Assembly (NCBI GenBank): GCA_947502925.1
Contig: CANNBS010000001.1
Span: 248,001 to 312,000 of the forward strand
DNA: 64,000 nt
DNA from: an uncultured Marinicella sp.
GTDB lineage: Bacteria; Pseudomonadota; Gammaproteobacteria; Xanthomonadales; Marinicellaceae
Direction: 5' to 3'
Positions within the stretch are counted from its first letter, which is position 1; each line of letters opens with the position of its first letter. The notes below the pieces were generated by a model. That model did no database searches and was not told the origin of the DNA. It saw nothing but the letters and a program-made list of their open reading frames with translations. Below, one piece after another: positions 1 to 6,939 of this stretch. Position numbers and translations under genes: made by a program.

Positions 1-50
1 AAAAACCTTGCCACTGTTCCATAACGCTCAGTACTGTCTGCTAACGCCAT
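1..50 (-). CDS. Partial 5' end of a cytochrome b561-like membrane protein
   Basis: Only the first 16 codons lie in the window; the gene continues beyond the left edge. An ATG at 50 on the minus strand is preceded by a strong Shine-Dalgarno sequence, CGGAGG, eight bases upstream. The peptide starts MALADSTERYGTVARF. This resembles the start of YceJ-type cytochrome b561 proteins, which commonly open with a (T/S)xERYG-x-(V/I)A(R/K) stretch before the first heme-binding helix. The heme histidines are outside the window, so the name rests on a short N-terminal resemblance only. It would be transcribed in the same direction as the downstream-lying LysR gene, 78 bases away. Confidence 0.4.
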   Translation of the reverse strand, partial: MALADSTERYGTVARF

Positions 51-128
51 TGATTACCTCCGATTTTGATGATAAATGCTTTTAAGATCAGCGTAATATA
101 TCATATCTTTTTGACGCAGTAATAGCAC

Positions 129-1037
129 TTATGCGGTTTGATCCCAGTAAGGCTGATCACCAAAGCGTTGAGCCAGAAAATCAATTAAATGCCGACAGCG
201 TTGCGATAAGAACCGATTTTTTGGATAAACCGCATAGGCATTTAAAGTGGGTAATAGATAATCTTGAAGCACAGGAACCAGTTCTCCGGAGGCTAATTTC
301 TGGTGGGCTATAAAGGTAGGAATGTAAATTATGCCATGACCTCTGGCGGCCATATCGACTAAAAAGCTTCCATTGGAGGCCATTATTTTTGAATTCATTT
401 CGATGCGATGTTTTTGGCCTTGAGCACTCGTTAAATGAACAGTATTCTGTCTGCTAAGGCTGTAATGTAAAAATTCATACCGCGCTAAATCTTCCGGTTT
501 TTCAGGGACACCCTTTTTATCGAGATAGTCAGGACTTGCACACAGTACAAAACGAATCAGGGCCAGCCGCTTCGCCTGATAACTGGAATCCTGTAGTTCA
601 CTGATACGAATGGCCAGTTCATAACCCTCCTCGACTAAATCCACTTGACGGTCAGAAAAATCCAGTTCAAATTTTAGCTCCGGATGTTTACAGGCAAACT
701 CATGAAGGGCATCGGTGAGGTGCATCAGGCCAAATGTGTGCGGTGCGGTCATTTTAAGTGTACCTTCAATACGGGTCGGCGCCCCACCGGCTTGTTCATT
801 TAAGGCATCGACTTCGTTCAGGATGCTGTTAGCGCGCTCGTAGTACAGCTCGCCCGCTTCTGTTAAGTTCGATTGACGTGTGGTGCGGCTGATTAACTGG
901 CTGCCCAGACGGGTTTCCAGGTCTTTCAACCGTCGACTGACCGCTGATTTGGCGGTATTCAGTTGTTCGGCGGCCTTAGTGATACTGCCGGACTCTACAA
1001 TCCGCACAAACATCGCCATATCTTCTAATTGCCCCAT
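129..1037 (-). CDS. LysR-family transcriptional regulator
   Basis: A 302-residue DNA-binding regulator of the usual LysR length. The N-terminal winged helix-turn-helix covers about residues 1-60 (MAMFVRIVESGSITKAAEQL, then AVSRRLKDLETRLGSQLISR), followed by a linker helix and a periplasmic-binding-protein-like effector domain from about residue 90. The start ATG at 1037 fits the family, which normally begins a few residues before the first helix. It is transcribed away from the DoxX-pirin-nitroreductase genes across a 137-base gap, the classic arrangement for a LysR protein that controls its divergent neighbours. Its effector cannot be read from the sequence; a redox-active or quinone-like compound is an inference from the neighbours. 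Confidence 0.92.
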   Translation of the reverse strand: MGQLEDMAMFVRIVESGSITKAAEQLNTAKSAVSRRLKDLETRLGSQLISRTTRQSNLTEAGELYYERANSILNEVDALNEQAGGAPTRIEGTLKMTAPHTFGLMHLTDALHEFACKHPELKFELDFSDRQVDLVEEGYELAIRISELQDSSYQAKRLALIRFVLCASPDYLDKKGVPEKPEDLARYEFLHYSLSRQNTVHLTSAQGQKHRIEMNSKIMASNGSFLVDMAARGHGIIYIPTFIAHQKLASGELVPVLQDYLLPTLNAYAVYPKNRFLSQRCRHLIDFLAQRFGDQPYWDQTA

Positions 1038-1055
1038 TTAATTGACCTCTTATTG

Positions 1056-1070
1056 TTCTGAATATATGAA
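1056..1070. promoter_or_regulatory. Candidate LysR operator (T-N11-A)
   Basis: In the gap between the LysR gene and DoxX there is an imperfect inverted repeat, TTC-N9-GAA, containing a T-N11-A match as expected for LysR-type operators. It lies about 20 bases before the LysR start codon and about 25 bases upstream of the predicted -35 region for doxX. Such short motifs occur often by chance, so this is a weak candidate. Confidence 0.2.
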
Positions 1071-1092
1071 CTGTATTTTGTGATTATTGCCA

Positions 1093-1121
1093 TTTATCCT
1101 CTTTTAGTCAACAACTATAAT
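1093..1121 (+). promoter_or_regulatory. Promoter for the DoxX-pirin genes
   Basis: A perfect -10 hexamer TATAAT at 1116-1121 stands 17 bases after a weak -35 (TTTATC, 1093-1098). A start site near 1128 leaves a leader of about 45 bases to the DoxX start chosen here. It would put an ATG at 1133 almost at the transcript end, which argues against that upstream start. Confidence 0.45.
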
Positions 1122-1174
1122 GGCGGCATTGGATGAAGACCCAAGAACACAACTTAATTATTTGGAGAAAACAA

Positions 1175-1570
1175 ATGAATAAATTACAAAATTATAGTGC
1201 ACCCGTTGGCCGCCTCTTATTAGCCGCCATTTTTATCATATCGGGCCTCGGCAAAATAACCAACTATGCCGGCACCCAAAGCTACATGGAAGCCATGGGT
1301 GTACCCGGTGTTATGCTACCGCTGGTGATTATCCTTGAAGTCCTCGGCGGCATCGCCATTGTGATTGGCTATAAAGCGCGGATTGTGGCGTTTTTAATGG
1401 CCGGTTTCAGCATTCTTTCAGCGATTTTATTTCATGCTGATTTTGGTGATCAAACCCAGCTGAATATGTTTTTGAAAAACATCGCCATCGCCGGTGGTTT
1501 TTTATTGATTGTGGCCCACGGTGCCGGTGCTTATGCGCTGGATAATCGTCAGTCTAAGATCAGTCAATAA
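1175..1570 (+). CDS. DoxX family membrane protein
   Basis: A 131-residue inner-membrane protein with four hydrophobic helices and the DoxX opening (PVGRLLLAAIFIISGLGKI, residues about 7-26). DoxX-type proteins associate with thiol and quinone redox processes, but the biochemical role of most members is not known. The start at 1175 is preferred over an in-frame ATG at 1133 because a clear GGAG ribosome site lies eight bases before it and because DoxX proteins begin just before the first helix. It is followed after 13 bases by the pirin gene, so the two are very probably co-transcribed. A LysR gene is divergent. Confidence 0.88.
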   Translation: MNKLQNYSAPVGRLLLAAIFIISGLGKITNYAGTQSYMEAMGVPGVMLPLVIILEVLGGIAIVIGYKARIVAFLMAGFSILSAILFHADFGDQTQLNMFLKNIAIAGGFLLIVAHGAGAYALDNRQSKISQ

Positions 1571-1583
1571 CAACGGAGTTAGT

Positions 1584-2297
1584 ATGAAAACCATTTATCA
1601 TGCAGCCGATTCTCGTGATCATGCCGACCACGGCTGGCTGAAAAGTAAACACACTTTCAGCTTTGCCAATTATTACAACCCGGAGCGTATGGGCTTTGGT
1701 GCCCTGCGCGTCATCAATGATGATTATGTGATTGGTGGCCAGGGTTTTGGCAAGCACCCGCATCGCGATATGGAAATTATCAGCATACCCTTGTCGGGGA
1801 AACTCCGTCATGGGGATGATATGGGCAACCAGGGCATCATTGAAGCCAGTGAAATCCAGGTGATGTCTGCCGGCACCGGCATCACCCACAGTGAAATGAA
1901 CGGCGATGCCAAAGATCCGGTGAAATTTTTACAAATATGGGTCATCCCCCATACAAAGAACGTCAAACCACGCTATCAACAGTTGCCTCTGGCTGACATG
2001 ATGCAACCCAATGAATTTAATCAGGTGCTATCACCCAATCCGGATGATGCCGGTGTGTGGATTCATCAGAACGCCTGGTTTAGCCTGGGCGATTTCGATC
2101 AGGGTATCACCAAAACTTATCCACTGCATGACAGTAGTAACGGCGTGTATGTGTTTGTCATTTCAGGCCAGGTGACGATTCATGGTCAGACTCTGACACA
2201 CCGTGATGGCATGGGTATTTGGGACAGCGCCGAATTCACCATGACGGCCGATAAAGATGCCCGTATTTTGATGATGGAAGTGCCCATGCACTTTTAA
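1584..2297 (+). CDS. Pirin family protein (bicupin)
   Basis: A 237-residue pirin of normal length. The metal-binding residues of the N-terminal cupin are all visible: His58 and His60 (HPHRDMEI), His102 and Glu104 (GTGITHSE). Pirins of this type bind iron, and several act as quercetin 2,3-dioxygenase-like enzymes; the physiological substrate in bacteria is usually unknown. The start at 1584 follows a good ribosome site (CGGAG) and gives the standard MKTIYHA-type N-terminus; an open frame continuing upstream into doxX is ignored. It sits between DoxX and a nitroreductase in a divergent LysR locus, consistent with a role in handling quinones or electrophiles. Confidence 0.92.
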   Translation: MKTIYHAADSRDHADHGWLKSKHTFSFANYYNPERMGFGALRVINDDYVIGGQGFGKHPHRDMEIISIPLSGKLRHGDDMGNQGIIEASEIQVMSAGTGITHSEMNGDAKDPVKFLQIWVIPHTKNVKPRYQQLPLADMMQPNEFNQVLSPNPDDAGVWIHQNAWFSLGDFDQGITKTYPLHDSSNGVYVFVISGQVTIHGQTLTHRDGMGIWDSAEFTMTADKDARILMMEVPMHF

Positions 2298-2453
2298 GTC
2301 GAACCATTTTTTTGCTTTAACAACAGTCGACTCAACCACACCTCGCGAGGACCCGTGCCACATGAGAGGTGATTGGGTCACGCCGCTGGCACAAACTGAT
2401 TACTTTGAACCAATTAACCGATATCAAACGATAAACATCAAAGGAGTTTAACG

Positions 2454-3062
2454 ATGACAAATTTACAACATTTACAAAACCTCGCCGAAAACCGGCGGTC
2501 GATTTATGGCCTCAACAAGCAATTACCGGTGGACAATAAAGAGATTATTGGCCTGGTCGAACATGCCTTATTACATACCCCATCGGCTTTTAATTCGCAG
2601 TCAACGCGTATCATGATCTTGTTTGGTGAGGACCATGAAAAGCTGTGGCAAATCACTGAAGACACCTTACGCGATATTGTCAATGATGATGAGAAGTTTA
2701 AACCCACCCAGCAAAAATTAGACGGTTTTAAAGCCGGTGCCGGAACCATATTATTCTATGAAGACCAAAGCATTGTGAAAGACTTACAAGAGAATTTTGC
2801 CCTGTATGCCGATAAATTTCCCGATTGGTCACACCACACAAGTGGAATGCACCAGTATGTGATTTGGACCAAATTAGCCGGATTGAGTATTGGCGCCAAC
2901 TTACAACATTACAATCCGGTGATCGATGAACAAGTGGCTGAAACCTGGCACGTTGATAAGAATTGGCGCTTGATTGCGCAAATGGTCTTCGGCGGCATCG
3001 AACAATCCGCCGGCGATAAATCATTTCAACCCATTGAAAAACGTCTGAAAGTGATGGGCTAA
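2454..3062 (+). CDS. Nitroreductase family protein (HBN1/YdgI-like)
   Basis: A 202-residue flavin reductase of the nitroreductase fold. Visible family features are the early RRSIYGL segment (FMN phosphate contact), PSAFNSQSTR (residues about 43-52) and the C-terminal GG-x-E segment. Length and pattern fit the NAD(P)H-dependent, FMN-containing HBN1-like group that reduces nitro compounds or quinones. A strong AAAGGAG site lies before the ATG. It is separated from pirin by 156 bases, so it may have its own promoter. Its stop codon directly abuts the glmS stop codon on the other strand, leaving no intergenic DNA. Confidence 0.88.
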   Translation: MTNLQHLQNLAENRRSIYGLNKQLPVDNKEIIGLVEHALLHTPSAFNSQSTRIMILFGEDHEKLWQITEDTLRDIVNDDEKFKPTQQKLDGFKAGAGTILFYEDQSIVKDLQENFALYADKFPDWSHHTSGMHQYVIWTKLAGLSIGANLQHYNPVIDEQVAETWHVDKNWRLIAQMVFGGIEQSAGDKSFQPIEKRLKVMG

Positions 3063-4895
3063 TTACTCCACGGTCACAGACTTGGCCAAATTGCGCGGTT
3101 GATCGACGTCGGTGCCGCGCAATACCGCCACATGGTAACTGAGTAACTGTAGGGGCACATTAAAGACAATCGGTGAGGTGAAAGAACCGCTGGCTTCCAT
3201 TTCGATCAGATAAGGTACGCGGTCTTTTAAACCATGCTGGCTTTTATGATCGACGAAGACATACAGTTCGCCGCCACGGGCGCGGACTTCTTCGATGTTG
3301 GATTCGAGTTTTTCTAACAGTTCATCATTAGGACAGACCGCAATCACCGGCATTTTATCATCCACCAGCGCCAGTGGCCCGTGTTTGAGTTCACCGGCCG
3401 GATAGCCTTCGGCGTGGATATACGATATTTCTTTGAGCTTTAAGGCACCTTCCAGGGCGATCGGATAATGCATACCCCGACCTAAAAACAGGGCATTGTC
3501 TCGTTGCACAATCTGCTCGGCAAAAGCTTTAATCTGATCATTAAGCAATAATGACTGATTTATAATGCCCGGTAAGGTGCGCAGTTGTTTCGCCAGGTTT
3601 TTGCGGACTTTGGCATCAACCTGTCTTAATTCCGCCAACTGCAGGGTCAATAAAGCCATCACCGCTAACTGTGTGGTCAGGGCTTTGGTTGAGGCGACAC
3701 CGATTTCCGGCCCGGCATGGGTTAATATACACTCATCGCTCTCACGGTCCAGGGTTGAATTGGCGACATTACAGACTGCAAATGTGGCCAGATAACCGGC
3801 TTTTTTAGCGTAGCGCAACGCCGCCAGAGAATCCGCGGTTTCACCGGATTGGGAAATGGTCAGGAATAAGGTATCGGTTGGAATCACCGGCTTGCGGTAG
3901 CGGTATTCGCTGGCAATTTCAACCTGCGTGGGGATTTGTGTGATGGCCTCCAGCCAGTAACGTGCCACCATCCCGGCATGATACGAGGTGCCACAGGCAA
4001 CAATATGAATCTGTTTGGTTTGACTGAGAATCTCTCTGGCATCAGCGCCGATAAAATCATCAGCGATGGCGTCATTAAACAATCGATCGGCAATGGTGTT
4101 GGCCACGGCAATCGGCTGCTCATGAATTTCTTTCAGCATATAATGGGCATAGCCATCCTTGGTCAGCGCTTCCGATGACAAGGTCACGGTTTTTAATTCT
4201 CGCTCAACCGCCTGCCCCGATTCATCATAAATATCGCAGCGTTCTGCGGTGATTTCAACCACATCGCCTTCTTCTAAGTAATAAAACTGGTCGGTCTGGC
4301 TCACCAAAGCCTGGACATCACTGGCCACATAATTGGCCTGCTCACCGATACCCACCACCAAAGGACTGCCTTTACGGGCGGCAATAATGCGGGTCGGATC
4401 GGACATACAAACAATCGCCACCGCATAAGCCCCTTCCAGTTCCCGTAAGGCTTTATGACTGGCGGCAGAAAAGCTCATGTCTTGTGCCTGATAATAATGC
4501 ACCAGATGTACCAGAGTTTCGGTGTCGGTTTCTGATTTAAACTGGTAACCGGCGGCGGTTAATTTTTCCCGCAGCGGTCGGTAATTTTCAATGATGCCGT
4601 TATGCACCACGGCAATGGCATTATCTGAATCATGTGGATGGGCATTGGCCGAAGTCGGCTCACCATGGGTGGCCCAGCGGGTGTGACCGATACCGACCTG
4701 ACCGGTGACCGGATTGGCTTCAATATCCGCTTCTAAATTACTTAACTTACCCGCTTGTTTACGAATGGCGATACCGTCATCGGTAATCACCGCAATACCG
4801 GCCGAATCATAGCCGCGGTATTCCAGGGTTTTCAGGCCATGGAGAATCACGTCCACAATCGGCTTTTTAGCACTGACAGCAACAATTCCACACAT
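3063..4895 (-). CDS. glmS: Glutamine--fructose-6-phosphate aminotransferase GlmS
   Basis: A full-length 610-residue enzyme that makes glucosamine-6-phosphate from fructose-6-phosphate and glutamine, the first step of UDP-GlcNAc synthesis in the cytoplasm. The N-terminal glutaminase domain begins MCGIVAV with the catalytic Cys at position 2. Two SIS domains follow, with the sugar-binding TISQSGETADSLAALR and CNVANSTLDRESD segments, and the conserved C-terminal tail DQPRNLAKSVTVE. It starts one base after the glmU stop codon, so the pair is an operon. No glmS ribozyme or similar leader exists in the one-base gap. The 3' end carries the region that TnsD recognises in other bacteria. Confidence 0.98.
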   Translation of the reverse strand: MCGIVAVSAKKPIVDVILHGLKTLEYRGYDSAGIAVITDDGIAIRKQAGKLSNLEADIEANPVTGQVGIGHTRWATHGEPTSANAHPHDSDNAIAVVHNGIIENYRPLREKLTAAGYQFKSETDTETLVHLVHYYQAQDMSFSAASHKALRELEGAYAVAIVCMSDPTRIIAARKGSPLVVGIGEQANYVASDVQALVSQTDQFYYLEEGDVVEITAERCDIYDESGQAVERELKTVTLSSEALTKDGYAHYMLKEIHEQPIAVANTIADRLFNDAIADDFIGADAREILSQTKQIHIVACGTSYHAGMVARYWLEAITQIPTQVEIASEYRYRKPVIPTDTLFLTISQSGETADSLAALRYAKKAGYLATFAVCNVANSTLDRESDECILTHAGPEIGVASTKALTTQLAVMALLTLQLAELRQVDAKVRKNLAKQLRTLPGIINQSLLLNDQIKAFAEQIVQRDNALFLGRGMHYPIALEGALKLKEISYIHAEGYPAGELKHGPLALVDDKMPVIAVCPNDELLEKLESNIEEVRARGGELYVFVDHKSQHGLKDRVPYLIEMEASGSFTSPIVFNVPLQLLSYHVAVLRGTDVDQPRNLAKSVTVE

Positions 4896-4896
4896 A

Positions 4897-6249
4897 TTAT
4901 TTTTTACTCGGTTTTTGCCAGTCGGCGACGCTGCGCTGACGGCTTCTGGATAAGGTTAACTGATTATCCGGGGCGTCTTTGGTAATGGTCGAACCGGCAC
5001 CAATGGTGGCACCCGCACCGATGGTCACCGGCGCCACCAGTTGACTGTCGGAGCCGATAAAGGCGCCCTCTTTAATCACGGTGGTAAATTTATTCACACC
5101 GTCATAATTACAGGTGATGGTACCGGCACCAATATTGACATTGTCGCCAATCTCCGCATCGCCCAAATAACTCAAATGACTGGCTTTTGAGTTTTCGCCA
5201 ACCTTGGCTTTTTTCATTTCCACAAAGTTCCCCACTTTACTGCCTTGCGCCAGTTCTGTGCCCGGTCGTAATCGGGCAAAGGGTCCGATGGTACAGGCTC
5301 CGCTGGTTTTAACACCGGATAACATGGAATGTGGTTCCACCACCGTACCGGCGGCTAAATCGCAATTTTCCAGCATCGAAAAAGCCCCAATTTGAACACC
5401 CTCAGCCAAACGGTTATCACCCACAAATAAGGTGTTTTTATCCAGCACCACGTCACGGCCACAATTTAGTTCACCGCGAATATCCACCGTCTCCGGTCGC
5501 GGCATACGCACGCCCTGCTGCAATAAACGGCCGGCTAAACGACGCTGGTATATCGCTTCGAGATCAGCCAGTTGTCGCATATCATTGGCACCTTTTACAA
5601 TATCGGCTTGATCGGCTTGCACCGCCTGAAAAGGCTTGCCGTCCTCGGTGGCCATGGCAATCACATCCGTCAGGTAATATTCACCCTGGCTGTTATTATT
5701 ATCCAGTTGTTGTAGCCAACGTCTTAAATCCTCCGCCGGCGCTTTGATAATGCCTGAATTGACTTCTTGAATTTCTAACTGGTCCTGATTGGCATCTTTT
5801 TGCTCAACAATGGCGGCAATCAAGCCATCCTGATTGATAATCCGGCCATAACCCGTTGGGTCATCCAAATGTGCCGTCAAAACACACGCTTCGGACTGCA
5901 TCGTTTGCAAATCCTCAGCCTCCACCAAGGGCGCATCACCATACAACACCAGCACAGATTCATTTTTTTGAACAAACGACATCGCCTGCTGCACCGCATG
6001 ACCGGTGCCCAACTGCTCCGTTTGCTCAGCCCAATTAACCGATTCAGAAGTCAGGGCTTGTTTAAGCGTCTCTTTTTGATGCCCGCAAACCACCGTAATC
6101 TGCGCCGGATTTAACGATTTCGCGGTATTCAGAACATGCTGAATCATCGACCGCCCGGCCACTTCGTGCAAGACCTTGAGTTTGTCCGAATGCATCCGCG
6201 TACCGGCTCCGGCGGCCAGAATAATAATATGAAGATTAGGATTGCTCAT
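4897..6249 (-). CDS. glmU: Bifunctional UDP-GlcNAc pyrophosphorylase / GlcN-1-P acetyltransferase GlmU
   Basis: A 450-residue enzyme catalysing the last two steps to UDP-N-acetylglucosamine: acetylation of glucosamine-1-phosphate and uridylylation of the product. The N-terminal nucleotidyltransferase domain opens with LAAGAGTRMHSDKLKVLHEV, containing the GxGTRM loop and the lysine. The C-terminal half (from about residue 250) is a left-handed beta-helix built of hexapeptide repeats, with the acetyl-transfer region NVNIGAGTITCNYDG. Length is close to the roughly 455 residues of other GlmU proteins. It is first in a two-gene operon with glmS, downstream of its own promoter at 6300-6328. The ATP synthase operon lies 10 kb away rather than directly beside it. 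Confidence 0.98.
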   Translation of the reverse strand: MSNPNLHIIILAAGAGTRMHSDKLKVLHEVAGRSMIQHVLNTAKSLNPAQITVVCGHQKETLKQALTSESVNWAEQTEQLGTGHAVQQAMSFVQKNESVLVLYGDAPLVEAEDLQTMQSEACVLTAHLDDPTGYGRIINQDGLIAAIVEQKDANQDQLEIQEVNSGIIKAPAEDLRRWLQQLDNNNSQGEYYLTDVIAMATEDGKPFQAVQADQADIVKGANDMRQLADLEAIYQRRLAGRLLQQGVRMPRPETVDIRGELNCGRDVVLDKNTLFVGDNRLAEGVQIGAFSMLENCDLAAGTVVEPHSMLSGVKTSGACTIGPFARLRPGTELAQGSKVGNFVEMKKAKVGENSKASHLSYLGDAEIGDNVNIGAGTITCNYDGVNKFTTVIKEGAFIGSDSQLVAPVTIGAGATIGAGSTITKDAPDNQLTLSRSRQRSVADWQKPSKK

Positions 6250-6299
6250 GAAAACAGTTTTAACCCACAGGATTGATTGCCTGAATCGATAATCGAGCT

Positions 6300-6328
6300 A
6301 TTATAAGGCATTTACAACAGAATTTAAA
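6300..6328 (-). promoter_or_regulatory. Promoter for glmU-glmS
   Basis: On the minus strand a perfect TATAAT -10 (6300-6305) is preceded by a 17-base spacer and a TTTAAA -35 (6323-6328, four of six consensus). The predicted transcript would begin about 45 bases before the glmU ATG. Confidence 0.5.
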
Positions 6329-6388
6329 AACGCGAAGTGCTTATAAGATTTAAGCAATGACAGAACCAGGATGATTTGTCGCTTACAT

Positions 6389-6796
6389 TTATTTTGCGCT
6401 TTTATGGCTACAAAATCTATTCCAAACCACTGAGGACAACAAAAACATTAGACAGCTGACGAGTATAAGCAGCAGAAAAAATACACTAAAGTGGAATTCA
6501 AGTGGAGTCAAGAGAAGATATAAGCTCGATATAACCACAATAACACCGGTGGTTATGATCCAAAAGTAACAACTTCCAGTTGCATTTTTATATAGAATCC
6601 GGCTTAAAATAGCCCCAGAACTAATGGCAAAACCATAAACGAAGTAATAGATTATTGATGCAATCCAAGCACCTGAGGTGCTAACGTCTGCAACCAAACC
6701 CTCCCATGTGGGTAATAACCTGTTTACCATCATTCCGATAATAATGGTTGCGAAGAAACTACAAAGAAATGTATCTAAAAGCTTATTTGTCATCAT
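6389..6796 (-). CDS. Hypothetical four-helix membrane protein
   Basis: A 135-residue protein not recognised as any family. It has about four hydrophobic segments (residues about 8-25, 43-64, 73-95 and 103-125) with short polar links and a basic C-terminus (RFCSHKSAK), so it should sit in the inner membrane. Two adjacent ATG codons at 6796 and 6793 are both possible starts. The gene and its flanks are visibly richer in A and T than neighbouring genes, and it stands alone between glmU and the M16 protease with no operon partner. This fits an orphan or laterally acquired gene, but no mobile-element sequence is present. Function unknown. Confidence 0.65.
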   Translation of the reverse strand: MMTNKLLDTFLCSFFATIIIGMMVNRLLPTWEGLVADVSTSGAWIASIIYYFVYGFAISSGAILSRILYKNATGSCYFWIITTGVIVVISSLYLLLTPLEFHFSVFFLLLILVSCLMFLLSSVVWNRFCSHKSAK

Positions 6797-6885
6797 CTAA
6801 TAATTTTAATACTTTTAACTTTCTATGAATACAGAAAATATGTTCTTTAAATCAACATAAGACCACGGTGATTAAAAGCTAACCA

Positions 6886-6919
6886 ATAAAAAAGCCGAAC
6901 CACGTTGGTGATTCGGCTT
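6886..6919 (-). terminator. Rho-independent terminator after the M16 protease gene
   Basis: Read on the minus strand, an 8-bp stem (AAGCCGAA with TTCGGCTT) is followed directly by a run of T. It lies about 20 bases past the M16 gene stop codon. Confidence 0.85.
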
Positions 6920-6939
6920 GGGTTCTCTTAGGTCAATGG

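Noticed and set aside
5331..5747. 138-codon plus-strand frame inside glmU
   Set aside because: It is the antisense shadow of a well-conserved gene; Pro/His-rich and not protein-like.
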